Source: JBKHYJ01 sp046565505
GTDB lineage: Bacteria > Acidobacteriota > Blastocatellia > UBA7656
DNA: 64,000 bases
Direction: 5' to 3'
Assembly (NCBI GenBank): GCA_046565505.1
Contig: JBKHYJ010000082.1
Span: 1 to 64,000, forward strand
How positions within the stretch are numbered: position 1 is the first letter of the stretch; each line of letters starts with the position of its first letter. The translations under genes and the position numbers were made by a program. Below the pieces are notes generated by a model. It saw only the letters and a list, made by a program, of their open reading frames with translations, was not told the DNA's origin and ran no database searches. This document shows, piece by piece, positions 8,760-17,999 of this stretch.

Positions 8760-10997
8760 ATGCAGAAATGTGATGCCAAGAGTTCAAGAACCAGGCGCGG
8801 GCCTGCGCTCCTCGCACTCGCCGTCGCGCTGGCTTTCATACCTTTACATTTCGCGACCAGTATCGTCGGCGCGCAGGAAGGCGCGGGGGCCGAAACGGGG
8901 GTCTTTCGGACCAACGATTTTGAAATGACGGTCAAGGCGGGGTTCAGCAAGCTTGAGGTTAACAATTGGATGGGCAGCTGGGTCCCTTTCCGAATCACTC
9001 TAGCCAACCAGGGCCGCCCCATCAGCGGCAGGCTCATCGTCCATTGTGAGTCGCAGAATGGCCCGACGCCGCAGGCGCGCGAGTACGTCAAAGAGATTCA
9101 ACTCCCCACGGGGTCGCGGCAGCTCCACGAGGTGGCCGCGTTCCTCAACTCCGGCGAAGACCCGGTAGTCCGAATTCAAACAGACGGCGGTGTCGTCGCC
9201 GAAGCGAAGGTCAACGTCGAGCGCAGCTACGGCTGGAGCGACCAGTTGGAGATCGGCGTGATCGATACTGACTCGACCGCGCTCAACAACATCACATCGG
9301 CCGAGATAACTCGTCCGCAGAATCGCGAGCCGTTCAAGAGCGCCTCCCGCCCCGCCGCGCAGGCGCAGGCCCAGACGCAGCCTCAAGCGACGACTGCTCA
9401 GCCGGCCGCGCCGCCAGCGCCGCCGACTCAACAGGGGCCGGCGCGCCGCCCGCGCAGGGGGATGCCCGGGTCGGGCCAGCCCATCACGGCGCACCCGACC
9501 GTCCTCGCCCCCGAGGACATGCCGCGCGACTTCGTCTCTTACGACCCGCTGGACGCCGTGATAATCAACGACGCGCCCTTGAATCAGTTGAACGAAGAGC
9601 AGTCGCGCGCGCTGAGGCTGTGGGTTGCGTCCGGCGGTTTGCTGGTGGTAACGGGCGCGAGCGACCTGGCGGGCATGCGCTTGACGGGGCTGGATCAATT
9701 GCTGCCCGTAGATGCTCAATCCGCGGCGACGACTTCTTCTCTATCGCTGCCGGAACTGAGCCAGGTGTATGGCCCATTCGAGACAGCGGACCAGTTGACG
9801 GGCATGGTGACGCGTTTGAGCCAGGGGGCCCGCGCGCTGGTCGGCACGGACGCGCGCCCTGTTGTCGCCGAAAGAAGTTACGGCAGCGGGCTTGTGCGCT
9901 TCGTCGCCTTCAACCCCAAGCTGAACCCTTACCGCGGGTGGGGGGCCGCGAAGGATTTGTGGAGCGACCTGCTGCTGCCCGCGGCCGAGTCAAAGCCGAA
10001 GCATGCCAACTGGATAACCTTCGGCCGGCGCGGGAACAACTCGTCGAACAGGTGGGGCGTCCAGAGCTTTCTTTACAAGCTGGCGCAGATCGAGCCGCCT
10101 TCGCCGAAATACTTCATACTCTTTCTAGTCTGTTACGTGCTAGCAGTCGGCCCTGTCAATTACCTCATCCTCAAATGGAGGCGCAAGACGGACCTCGCGT
10201 GGCTGACGATCCCGGCCGTCGTGTTATTGTTCACGATTGTCAGCGTGACCGCCGCGCAGATGACGCGCGGGGGCGACTCGCTTATGGCGGACGTTTCGCT
10301 CGTCGAGCTGCACCAGGGCGAAGGCATAATGAACGTCAACAGCGGGCTGTTAATAATGCCTACGTCGAAGGGGACTCAGCAACTGACGTTCGAGGGGCGC
10401 GACACCTACGCGAGCGACCTGAACGATGGCAATCAGACTTCGAGCGCCTCGGCGAGCGGCAACATAGAGTCCGAGCGCGGGCCGCGAGAATTCATTCTCC
10501 GAGTTCCTATGACGACCTGGACCTCGGGCATATTCCGCGTGCGCTCGGTCAAGGAAGGGCGCTCGCCCATCGTGTCGGCCGAGCCGGCCGGCGACGCCGT
10601 CACGATCAAGAACCTGGGCGGCGCGGCGATGACGAAAGCCGTCTACCTCAGCCCGTCGGGCGTGTCGGGCCTGTTCGACCTGGAGCCGGGCAAGGAGCAG
10701 CGGGTCGCGCTCGCGGCCCCGCAGTCGTCTTCCTTCAATGCGTGGTATCAGAATGAGCTGGGGCAGGGTAATAACGAGGGCGACCTGTTCCCGGACCTCG
10801 CCGGCGTGCTCGACAGGCAGATCGGCGGCGACCCCGCCATCACGCAAGGGTTCTTCGAGGCGCAACTGATGCCGGACGCGCTCAAGCGCCTGGGGCGCCC
10901 GATGCTGATATGCTTCGTCGACGACAACCCGGCGGAGATAGGGTTCCGCGGCTCGCTGAAGCGGCGCAGCAAGTCGCTCTACGTCGTACACCTATAA
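8760..10997 (+). CDS. Large secreted/membrane protein of a MoxR-DUF58 cluster
   Basis: 745 residues. An N-terminal signal peptide (hydrophobic 16-37, cleavage likely near AQEG) leads into a periplasmic beta-rich domain and a Gln/Ala/Pro linker (about 195-235). The segment SYDPLDAVIINDAPL...WVASGGLLVVTGA (about 260-300) resembles the glutamine-amidotransferase-like fold used in GldG-like and related membrane proteins, without a visible catalytic Cys. Two close membrane helices follow (about 455-475 and 482-500), then a C-terminal domain of about 240 residues. I do not recognise a named family. Position before an ABC ATPase/permease and a MoxR/DUF58 pair suggests a shared envelope function. Confidence 0.75.
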   Translation: MQKCDAKSSRTRRGPALLALAVALAFIPLHFATSIVGAQEGAGAETGVFRTNDFEMTVKAGFSKLEVNNWMGSWVPFRITLANQGRPISGRLIVHCESQNGPTPQAREYVKEIQLPTGSRQLHEVAAFLNSGEDPVVRIQTDGGVVAEAKVNVERSYGWSDQLEIGVIDTDSTALNNITSAEITRPQNREPFKSASRPAAQAQAQTQPQATTAQPAAPPAPPTQQGPARRPRRGMPGSGQPITAHPTVLAPEDMPRDFVSYDPLDAVIINDAPLNQLNEEQSRALRLWVASGGLLVVTGASDLAGMRLTGLDQLLPVDAQSAATTSSLSLPELSQVYGPFETADQLTGMVTRLSQGARALVGTDARPVVAERSYGSGLVRFVAFNPKLNPYRGWGAAKDLWSDLLLPAAESKPKHANWITFGRRGNNSSNRWGVQSFLYKLAQIEPPSPKYFILFLVCYVLAVGPVNYLILKWRRKTDLAWLTIPAVVLLFTIVSVTAAQMTRGGDSLMADVSLVELHQGEGIMNVNSGLLIMPTSKGTQQLTFEGRDTYASDLNDGNQTSSASASGNIESERGPREFILRVPMTTWTSGIFRVRSVKEGRSPIVSAEPAGDAVTIKNLGGAAMTKAVYLSPSGVSGLFDLEPGKEQRVALAAPQSSSFNAWYQNELGQGNNEGDLFPDLAGVLDRQIGGDPAITQGFFEAQLMPDALKRLGRPMLICFVDDNPAEIGFRGSLKRRSKSLYVVHL

Positions 10998-11022
10998 CGG
11001 AAGGCTGAGAATTCAAAACCGG

Positions 11023-11988
11023 ATGACTGACATGAGCGATAACGCGAAGGCCACCGAGAGCATGATCAAGATCGAGAACGTCTCGAAGTTCTATAAGACC
11101 TTCCCTGCCGTTCAAGACATGAACCTGGAGATCGGGCGGGGCGAAGTCTTCGGCTTCATAGGCCCGAATGGCGCGGGCAAGACGACGACGATAAAGATGC
11201 TGGCGACGCTGATGCTGCCGTCGGAGGGCAAGCTGACCGTGGGCGGGTTCGACATCGAAAGCGAGCCTCACGAAGTGCGGCGCCTGATCGGGTACATGCC
11301 GGACAGCTTCGGCGTGTACGAAGACCTGCTGGCCTGGGAGTACCTCGATTATTTCGCCGCGCTCTACAAGCTCAGCCCGCAGCAGCGGAAGCGCGCCATC
11401 TCGGACGTGCTCGAACTGACCGACCTGACCATCAAGCGTGACGCGCAGGTGATGAGCCTGTCGCGCGGCATGAAGCAGCGCCTGTGCCTGGCAAAGACGC
11501 TGCTTCATGACCCGGCCGTGCTGCTGCTCGACGAGCCCGCTTCGGGGCTCGACCCGCACGCCCGTATAGAGATTCGAGAGCTTATCCGCGAGCTTTGCAG
11601 GATGGGCAAGACCGTCCTCGTCTCGTCGCACATACTGACGGAGCTTGCGGACTTCTGCACGTCCATAGGGATCATAGAGGCGGGCCGCCTTTTGGCCGCG
11701 GGCAGAATAGACGACATAACGGCCAAGCTCGCCGGCAACGTCATGCTTGAAATAACGGTGAAGGGCGACACGGCGCTGGCGCTCGACGTGCTGGCCGAGC
11801 GCCAGGAGATCAAGCGGACGACGAGCGACGGGCGGGTGATCCATGCAGAATACGCGGGCCGCCCGGACGACGTAGACGACCTGCTGGAATACCTCGTGAG
11901 CCGCGGCGTGCGCCTGCTCGGCTTCACGCGGACGGAGGCGAACCTCGAAGATATTTTCCTCAAGATCACGAGAGGAGTAGTTGCGTAA
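11023..11988 (+). CDS. ABC transporter ATP-binding protein
   Basis: 321 residues, with one ATPase domain and a C-terminal extension of about 90 residues (DUF4162-like position) typical of ABC-2 exporters. Walker A is GPNGAGKTT (about 47-55), the signature is LSRGMKQRL (about 146-154; Arg replaces the usual Gly) and Walker B is VLLLDEPASGLD (about 166-177). It powers the permease encoded next (12159-12989), from which it is separated by 170 bp. ATG codons at 11023 and 11032 are both possible; the longer form is given. The substrate is unknown. Neighbouring genes recall gliding/envelope clusters in which an ABC-2 exporter sits beside a large membrane protein. Confidence 0.92.
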   Translation: MTDMSDNAKATESMIKIENVSKFYKTFPAVQDMNLEIGRGEVFGFIGPNGAGKTTTIKMLATLMLPSEGKLTVGGFDIESEPHEVRRLIGYMPDSFGVYEDLLAWEYLDYFAALYKLSPQQRKRAISDVLELTDLTIKRDAQVMSLSRGMKQRLCLAKTLLHDPAVLLLDEPASGLDPHARIEIRELIRELCRMGKTVLVSSHILTELADFCTSIGIIEAGRLLAAGRIDDITAKLAGNVMLEITVKGDTALALDVLAERQEIKRTTSDGRVIHAEYAGRPDDVDDLLEYLVSRGVRLLGFTRTEANLEDIFLKITRGVVA

Positions 11989-12121
11989 GGGATTTTCATG
12001 GCGCATGAGTCGCCACGCGGGAGGCGGTCTTGGGTTCTGGGTTAAGGAATTGACAGAGTGATGCGGCGGCGGGCTCGTATCGCGTTAAATGAGGGCACAG
12101 AGGCCCGCGAGTATCCCGCCA

Positions 12122-12145
12122 ATCCAAAATCTAAAATCCAAAATC
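12122..12145. repeat. Heptamer tandem repeat (ATCYAAA)n
   Basis: Three consecutive copies of a 7-bp unit ATC(C/T)AAA lie about 15 bp before the permease start. Such AT-rich heptamer tracts are out of character with the GC-rich surroundings and recall short tandem repeats scattered in some bacterial genomes. Confidence 0.5.
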
Positions 12146-12158
12146 GGCAAGGGTGTTT

Positions 12159-12989
12159 ATGGAACTGTACAATCCGATTCTGATTAAAGAGATGCGCACA
12201 AGGATGCGCGGCAAGCGCGCCTTTCTGGTGCTGACAGGGTACGTGGTGGTCCTGAGCCTCATCATAGGCATGATCTTCATAGTCATCTCAAAGAACGCCC
12301 CCAGCTCCATAGTTAACCAGGCGGGGTCCGTGCTGACGCCCGTGCTGATATACGTCCAGATGGGCCTGATTTGCCTGATAGCACCTACCTTCTCCGCCAG
12401 CGCCATCTCGTCGGAGCGCGAGCAGCAGACGTTCGACTTGCTCGTCGCGTCGCTCGCGCGGCCCTCGACGATTGTTTACGGCAAGGTAGGGGCCGCGCTC
12501 TCTTACCTGCTGCTGACCTTGTTCGGCTCGCTGCCGCTGATCGCGCTCACGTACTCGCTCGGCGGGGTCGCGCTCCGCGACATCGCTATTGCTTACCTGG
12601 TGATGTTCGTCGCGGGGGTGACGTTTTGCTCGCTCAGTTTCCTGTGGTCTACGCTGATTCGCAGGGGGGTGCTCGCGCAGCTCACGAGCCTGGTGGCCGT
12701 CATATTTCTCGTCGCGGCGATGCCGGCGCTGGCGATGTTTTTTTCGGCGCTCGCCGGCAGCTTCAACCAGGGCCCGTCGCCCACGTTTATCAATATGATG
12801 TACCTGATGATGAGGACCAACCCTTTCGCCGCCATCGCCTCGCTCATCCCCGGCATCCCGACGCCGAATAACATCTGGCTGCGCGACGTTCCGCTGTGGC
12901 TCACTCAGGTGCTATTCTATCTACTGCTGACGGCACTGAGCATCTTCCTCAGCATGAAGAGGCTGCAAAGAGTCAGGAACTGGATATGA
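12159..12989 (+). CDS. ABC-2 type transporter permease
   Basis: 276 residues from the ATG at 12159; a GTG two codons earlier is possible. Six hydrophobic segments are visible (about 22-43, 60-80, 110-135, 145-165, 175-198 and 250-270). The motif SAISSEREQQTFDLLVASLARPSTIVYGK after helix 2 is the cytoplasmic coupling loop of ABC-2 permeases. It pairs with the ATPase at 11023-11988. Its stop overlaps the start of the next gene in an ATGA arrangement, so the two are translationally coupled. Confidence 0.88.
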   Translation: MELYNPILIKEMRTRMRGKRAFLVLTGYVVVLSLIIGMIFIVISKNAPSSIVNQAGSVLTPVLIYVQMGLICLIAPTFSASAISSEREQQTFDLLVASLARPSTIVYGKVGAALSYLLLTLFGSLPLIALTYSLGGVALRDIAIAYLVMFVAGVTFCSLSFLWSTLIRRGVLAQLTSLVAVIFLVAAMPALAMFFSALAGSFNQGPSPTFINMMYLMMRTNPFAAIASLIPGIPTPNNIWLRDVPLWLTQVLFYLLLTALSIFLSMKRLQRVRNWI

Positions 12990-15103
12990 TGGAAGCCGCG
13001 TCAAGCCTAAAACAATTCGAGCGGCAGGTGATGTGGCGCAAGCGGCTGCTCGCGCTACAGGACCGCGCCGCGCTCATCATTCTCGTCGGCTGCGTCGCCT
13101 CGGCCGCTTTCGTGCTGGCGGCGAGGCTCAAGGAAGGCGGCAGGGTTCACTGGGCGATTCTGATAGGAATTCTTTGCGTGGCGCTCTTAGCCATCTTATC
13201 GAACTGGGTGATGACGCGGGCGAGCGAGCGCGAGGCGGCCTTCGCCATAGATGATACGCTCGGCCTTGAAGACCGCGTAATCACCGCGCACGAGATCATC
13301 GAGCGGGGCGGGCCGAAAAGGGTCGTCGAGATGGCTCTGGTAGAAGACGCGGCCAGCCGGGTTGCCTCGGGTCGCGCTTCTTCGATTGTCCCATACCGCT
13401 TGAAGAGGTGGCATGCCCTGTGCCTCGCCGCCACCGTCGCGTTAGTTGCGGCGATTATGATTCCAGAAAAGGCGCTGCCCGGCGGCGAAACAATCGCGAC
13501 GGCGCGGGCCGACATACAGGCCGCGGGTGAGCAGCTTGAGCAGGCCGCGACGGAGGCAGAGCAGATAGCGCCGGCGCAGAGCGAAACTGCCAAGCTCGCC
13601 ATCGAGCAGGCGGAGCTAGGCCGCTCGCTCAGGCAATCGAACGAGTCGCGCGCGGAAGCCCTGAAAAGATTAAGCTCGCTAGACGGGCGCATACGGGAGC
13701 GGCACGAAGCGCTGGCGGCGACCCGCGCGGAAGAGATAGTTAACATTGCTGAGCGCAGATTGCGCGCCGCGCTCTCTGCGAAACCGAAGCCGCCCTCGCA
13801 GCCGGAGGCGAGTGCTAAAGGTGATGCCCGCGCCGCCGGAGGCTCGCCGGACGACAAAGACGCGGGCGCCGCGGCGAAAGACCCGAACGCAAAAGACTCG
13901 AAGCAAAAAGCTCGCGGCAGGGACAAGGATGAATCCGGCGCGACTCCGGCCGGCCCGGCCGCGGCGCGAGCTAATTCTAATTCCGCAAACCCCTCGGCCT
14001 CTAACCGCAGTGACGTTCCCGCCTCGCCGGCCGAGGCCGGAGGCGCGGGGCGGCAGCGGTCAAACGCGAATAATCAGGCCGCGGACAAATCAGCTTCGCC
14101 CACCGAAGCTCGGCCCGGCTCGCAAGGTCAGAGCGGGCAGGTGAACCCTCAGAACCGGCCCCAGGAGCCGGTTTCGAGTCAAGACGCGCGGGCGGCGTCC
14201 GGCAACAAGAACTCGGCAGCCGGTAACAAAGAGCGCGCCGGGAAGTCGGCCGAAGCGGGCGAGCCGGCGGAAGGCGCGCAGGCCCAGGCGGAAGGCGACG
14301 CGAAGGTCGAGAGCAAAGACGAGCAGAAGCCTGAAGGCGCGCCGCCTGCCTCAAACCCGCTCGGCGGCCTGATGGCCGACCAGGCGGCAAAGGCCCTGCC
14401 GCAAATGTCGCAAGAGCTTTTGAAGAAAGCCGAGCAGTTGCGCGCGGGCCAGCTTTCGCCCGACGATATTAAGCGGCTGGCGCAGGCGGCGGAGTTTCTC
14501 GCGCGCGACCTCAATCAGATAGCGCAATCGAAAGAGCTTCAACAAGCCCTGGAGCAAATGGCGCGGCAGATCAACCCGGAGCAGATCGAGCAGGTGGCAC
14601 GCCAGTTAATGAACCAGGAGCAGCTCAAGCGCGAGCTGGAGGCGGCCGCGCGGCTGATGATGCAGAACCAGCAAGCGAAAGAGATGGTGGCCGGCATCAA
14701 GCAGAAGGTCGATGACATAGCCAAACAGTTTCGCGGGCGCGATGGCGACGACCGGGCGGGCGGGCAGCGTGGCCCTGCCGGCGGCGCGGGGCGGGACGGA
14801 AAAGGCGAGGCCGGCAATGGCTCGCGCCTGCAACTAGGGCCGCCGGGCGGTCAAAAGTTAAAAGGGCAAGGTAAGGAATCGAACGTCGGCGGGAGCCTTC
14901 AGCGCGGCACGGGAGGCGAGTACCTTTACTTGCAGACGAAGGCGGGCGCGGGCGCCGCGCGGGCGCCTTACTCATCCGCTTACCCGCAGTACCGCCGCGA
15001 GGCCGAGCGGTCGGTCCAGCGCAGCCAGGTCCCGCCGCGCATGCGGTCGGTCGTCCGCAGCTACTTTGACGCGATCAACCCCGACGCCTCGAAGAAGCCT
15101 TGA
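12986..15103 (+). CDS. Large membrane-anchored protein with low-complexity middle
   Basis: 705 residues from the ATG at 12986, which overlaps the permease stop. Three membrane helices (about 28-46, 54-74 and 141-158) precede a long coiled-coil-like region (about 165-260, rich in Ala/Glu/Gln), then a disordered Ala/Ser/Pro/Lys stretch (about 265-460). A second helical Gln-rich region (about 465-580) and a Gly-rich tail follow. This layout matches the poorly characterised DUF4175-like proteins often found beside MoxR/DUF58 genes; the assignment is by layout only. The helical parts may form elongated rods in the periplasm or cytoplasm. Confidence 0.7.
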   Translation: MMEAASSLKQFERQVMWRKRLLALQDRAALIILVGCVASAAFVLAARLKEGGRVHWAILIGILCVALLAILSNWVMTRASEREAAFAIDDTLGLEDRVITAHEIIERGGPKRVVEMALVEDAASRVASGRASSIVPYRLKRWHALCLAATVALVAAIMIPEKALPGGETIATARADIQAAGEQLEQAATEAEQIAPAQSETAKLAIEQAELGRSLRQSNESRAEALKRLSSLDGRIRERHEALAATRAEEIVNIAERRLRAALSAKPKPPSQPEASAKGDARAAGGSPDDKDAGAAAKDPNAKDSKQKARGRDKDESGATPAGPAAARANSNSANPSASNRSDVPASPAEAGGAGRQRSNANNQAADKSASPTEARPGSQGQSGQVNPQNRPQEPVSSQDARAASGNKNSAAGNKERAGKSAEAGEPAEGAQAQAEGDAKVESKDEQKPEGAPPASNPLGGLMADQAAKALPQMSQELLKKAEQLRAGQLSPDDIKRLAQAAEFLARDLNQIAQSKELQQALEQMARQINPEQIEQVARQLMNQEQLKRELEAAARLMMQNQQAKEMVAGIKQKVDDIAKQFRGRDGDDRAGGQRGPAGGAGRDGKGEAGNGSRLQLGPPGGQKLKGQGKESNVGGSLQRGTGGEYLYLQTKAGAGAARAPYSSAYPQYRREAERSVQRSQVPPRMRSVVRSYFDAINPDASKKP

Positions 15104-15137
15104 TCGAGGCGCAATCACACCGGACGAGGAACGAGAG

Positions 15138-15623
15138 ATGGATCAGAGAGATAAAGACAGAATAATCTGGAACCTGAAGTCGCTGCCCAACGAGCTTGAG
15201 GATTTGCTTAAAGATTTGGACGAAGAGACCTTGAGGTGGCGCCCCATCCCGAATAAGTGGTCGATAAAAGAGATAATGTGCCACCTGCGTGACATGGAGC
15301 GGGAGTCGTACCTGGCGCGGTATAGAAAGATGATTTCGGAAGAGAACCCTTTCCTGCCGAACGTGGACCAGGACCGCCTGGCCTATGAACGCGATTACAT
15401 CAATCAGGACGCGAGGGCCGCTCTGGAAGAGTTCAAACGCATCCGCGAGGAGACCGTCGAAACGCTTCAGGACCTTCCGCCCGAGGCATGGGCGCGCGGC
15501 GGGGTCCACGAATTCGACGGGCATATGACGATCGAGTTTCTGGTCCACAGGCAGATAAAAGGCAATGACCTCAACCACCTCGTGCAGATGAAAGACATAG
15601 CGCGACTCAAGATGCCCTGGTGA
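15138..15623 (+). CDS. DinB-superfamily protein
   Basis: 161 residues from the ATG at 15138. The pattern RWRPIPNKWSIKEIMCHLRDMERESY (about 33-58) is the signature of DinB-like four-helix proteins: a conserved Trp-Ser and a metal-binding His in the helix. Further His residues lie at GHMTIEFLVHRQIKGNDLNH, supporting the usual three-His metal site. Members are thiol-dependent transferases or damage-inducible proteins of unknown substrate. It lies 34 bp after the large membrane protein and about 100 bp before moxR, an unusual insert in this cluster. Confidence 0.82.
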   Translation: MDQRDKDRIIWNLKSLPNELEDLLKDLDEETLRWRPIPNKWSIKEIMCHLRDMERESYLARYRKMISEENPFLPNVDQDRLAYERDYINQDARAALEEFKRIREETVETLQDLPPEAWARGGVHEFDGHMTIEFLVHRQIKGNDLNHLVQMKDIARLKMPW

Positions 15624-15725
15624 GGGGCCGGGCGCGCGCCCGCCGGCGGTCCGGGGCAGGCGGCGAACTATTTGATGATTGCCGGATCATCACCCCCATG
15701 CCGACAGGCTTCCGCCTCAAGATAT

Positions 15726-16772
15726 ATGGAAAGCTCACAGACTCTAGGCGAAATAAAGAGGCGCGTTGAAAACTACGCAGGCAAGTTCAACGCGCTAAAG
15801 TCGGAGATCAGCCGCGTCATAGTCGGGCAGCAGGAGATAGTCGAAGGGACGCTGCTCGCGCTCATGGCGGGCGGGCACGTGCTGCTCGAAGGGGTGCCGG
15901 GGTTGGGCAAGACCTTGCTGGTTCGCACGCTCGGCGAAGCGATGGGGCTCGATTTTTCGCGCGTGCAGTTCACGCCGGACTTGATGCCCGCAGACATAGT
16001 CGGGACCAACATCATCGTGGAGGGCGAGAGCGGCGAGAAGATGTTCCGCTTCCAGCGGGGCCCCGTGTTCACGAACCTCCTGCTCGCGGATGAGATCAAT
16101 CGCGCCACGCCCAAGACGCAGTCCGCGCTGCTTGAGGCCATGCAGGAGCGGCAGGTGACGGCCGGCGGCTCGACCTACAAGCTCGACGGGATCTTCTTTG
16201 TGCTCGCGACGCAGAACCCGCTGGAGATGGAGGGCACTTACCCGCTGCCAGAGGCTCAGCTAGATCGGTTCATATATAAGCTGTTGATCCAGTACCCGAC
16301 TCGCGCGGACCTGATCGAGGTCTTGAGGCGCACGACCGCCGAGGAAGCGCCGCACGCGGAGCCGGTTCTATCATCAGACGACCTGGTCGAGATGCGAAGG
16401 CTGGTGCGCGAAGTAATCATAGCGCCTCACGTCGAAGAGCTTGCGGCGGATATCCTGCTCGGCACCCACCCCGCTTCCGACGTAGCGCCTGACATCGTTC
16501 GGCGCTACGTGCGCTTCGGGGCGAGCCCGCGCGGGGCCCAGGCGGTCGTGCTGACGGCGAAGGCGCGCGCCTTGCTCTCGGGGCGCTACAACGTGAGCAC
16601 TGGAGATGTCATAGCCGTGGCAAAGCCCGCGCTCCGGCACAGGATCATTCTGAACTTTGAAGGCGAAGCCGATGGCGTAAGCACGGACGCTTTACTGGAC
16701 GACGTGGTCGCGTCAATCACTTCAACTCAAAGGCCCGCGAGGCAGCGCGAAGTCGAACAGCCGAGCGCCTGA
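15726..16772 (+). CDS. MoxR-family AAA+ ATPase
   Basis: 348 residues from the ATG at 15726, matching the usual MoxR length. Walker A is GVPGLGKT (about 54-61), Walker B is LLLADEIN (about 118-125), and the text NRATPKTQSALLEAMQERQVT is diagnostic of MoxR proteins. ATQNPLEMEGTYPLPEAQLDRF supplies sensor 1 and the arginine-finger region. MoxR proteins act as chaperones that insert cofactors or mature partner complexes, usually with a von Willebrand-type partner. The DUF58 protein encoded 53 bp downstream is the expected partner. Confidence 0.95.
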   Translation: MESSQTLGEIKRRVENYAGKFNALKSEISRVIVGQQEIVEGTLLALMAGGHVLLEGVPGLGKTLLVRTLGEAMGLDFSRVQFTPDLMPADIVGTNIIVEGESGEKMFRFQRGPVFTNLLLADEINRATPKTQSALLEAMQERQVTAGGSTYKLDGIFFVLATQNPLEMEGTYPLPEAQLDRFIYKLLIQYPTRADLIEVLRRTTAEEAPHAEPVLSSDDLVEMRRLVREVIIAPHVEELAADILLGTHPASDVAPDIVRRYVRFGASPRGAQAVVLTAKARALLSGRYNVSTGDVIAVAKPALRHRIILNFEGEADGVSTDALLDDVVASITSTQRPARQREVEQPSA

Positions 16773-16825
16773 CCGCGCCCCTGAAGGGCTAGCGGCCGGC
16801 CGGTTGCGGCCACACGGATACCGCG

Positions 16826-17851
16826 ATGAGCCGAGAGAAACAAACCCTGCTCGACCCCGCCTTTCTAAGAAAGCTCGAACGTTTAAGGATACAGGCACGG
16901 CGCGCGTTCCCCGGTACTATGCGCGGCGAGCGCCGCTCCACGCGCAGGGGGGCGTCCGTAGAGTTCGCAGATTTCAGAAAGTACGAAGCTGGCGACGACT
17001 TCCGCCACGTTGACTGGAACATCTACGCGCGGCTCGAACGGCTGATGCTGCGCCAGTTCGTCGAAGAAGAGGACGTGCGGATAGACATACTCCTTGACCA
17101 GAGCCGCTCCATGCATTTCGGCAGGCCGCGGACGAAATTTGATTCCGCGCGCAAGGCCGCCGCGGCGCTGGCCTTCCTCGCGGTCGGCAGCCTGGATAGA
17201 GTCGGCGTCGCGGCTTTCGATTCGGCCGTCAGGTCGCGCATGCGCGCTATGCGTGGACGCGGGCACCTGGTTTCCGTGCTGACTTTTTTGGAAGGGCTCT
17301 CGGATAATCAGGAACGACCCGCCGCGTATGAGTCCGTATCAAAGACCTCGGAGGATGATGCTTCTCTGGACACGGTAAGAACAGGCGCGCGCGAGCCCGG
17401 CGGCCCGCCGACACAATCCGCGCAGGCCGCCAGTCCGGCCGCGCACACCGATCTCAGCTCGGTGCTGCGTAGTTACCAGAAGGCAAGCCCGCGGCCCGGC
17501 GTCCTTTTCATGATCTCAGATTTCATGGACGCGGGCGGATTCCGCCAAGAGATGAAACTGCTGGCGCACAGGGGCTTCGACGTAAACCTCATACAGGTGC
17601 TCGCGGCCGAAGAGGTTGAGCCGGAGGTCGGGGGCGACCTGCTGCTGGTCGATTCGGAGACGGGCGAGGCGCGCGAGATCACGGCCAATGAGCGCGTCGT
17701 CGCCGCCTACAAGGCCGCGCTCGCCGAATATACGACTTCGCTCGAATCGTTCGCTCGCGCGAACGGCATAGGCTACACAATGTTTGCGACGGACGCTTCA
17801 TTTGAAGACATGCTTTTGAAGAACCTCATCGAGAGCAGGATGGCCGAATAG
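16826..17851 (+). CDS. DUF58 protein (MoxR partner)
   Basis: 341 residues. The DUF58 core is clear at about 40-95: EFADFRKYEAGDDFRHVDWNIYARLERLMLRQF, followed by a MIDAS-like DQSRSM typical of von Willebrand A folds. An unusual low-complexity insert (about 155-205, Glu/Ser/Ala/Pro-rich) splits the fold before VLFMISDFMDAGGF. No membrane helix is seen. DUF58 proteins are almost always encoded next to moxR and are thought to be its clients or adaptors. It ends the gene run; a convergent transglycosylase gene follows. Confidence 0.93.
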   Translation: MSREKQTLLDPAFLRKLERLRIQARRAFPGTMRGERRSTRRGASVEFADFRKYEAGDDFRHVDWNIYARLERLMLRQFVEEEDVRIDILLDQSRSMHFGRPRTKFDSARKAAAALAFLAVGSLDRVGVAAFDSAVRSRMRAMRGRGHLVSVLTFLEGLSDNQERPAAYESVSKTSEDDASLDTVRTGAREPGGPPTQSAQAASPAAHTDLSSVLRSYQKASPRPGVLFMISDFMDAGGFRQEMKLLAHRGFDVNLIQVLAAEEVEPEVGGDLLLVDSETGEAREITANERVVAAYKAALAEYTTSLESFARANGIGYTMFATDASFEDMLLKNLIESRMAE

Positions 17852-17894
17852 GGCGGCCGGGGCGCATGACTCTACCGGCCCGCGGCGTCATACG

Positions 17895-17923
17895 GAAAAA
17901 GAAAGGCAGCCAGTGAGGCTGCC
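17895..17923 (-). terminator. Intrinsic terminator of the lytic transglycosylase gene
   Basis: Read on the minus strand, GGCAGCC pairs with GGCTGCC across a 5-nt loop, and TTTCTTTTT follows at once. It lies about 77 bp after the stop at 18000. Confidence 0.75.
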
Positions 17924-17999
17924 GGAAACCGTGGGACTTAAAACCTGAGAGCTAGAGGCATGGTTCGGACATGGGAGTGTTAGATAATCGCTTGTGAAA

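Noticed and set aside
10882..12006. Minus-strand frame opposite the ABC ATPase
   Set aside because: Shadow of a gene with intact Walker motifs.
17924..17990. Possible riboswitch-like sequence (GAAACC...GGGAC) after the transglycosylase gene
   Set aside because: It lies downstream of both convergent genes, and the key residues of c-di-GMP (GEMM) or c-di-AMP aptamers are missing.
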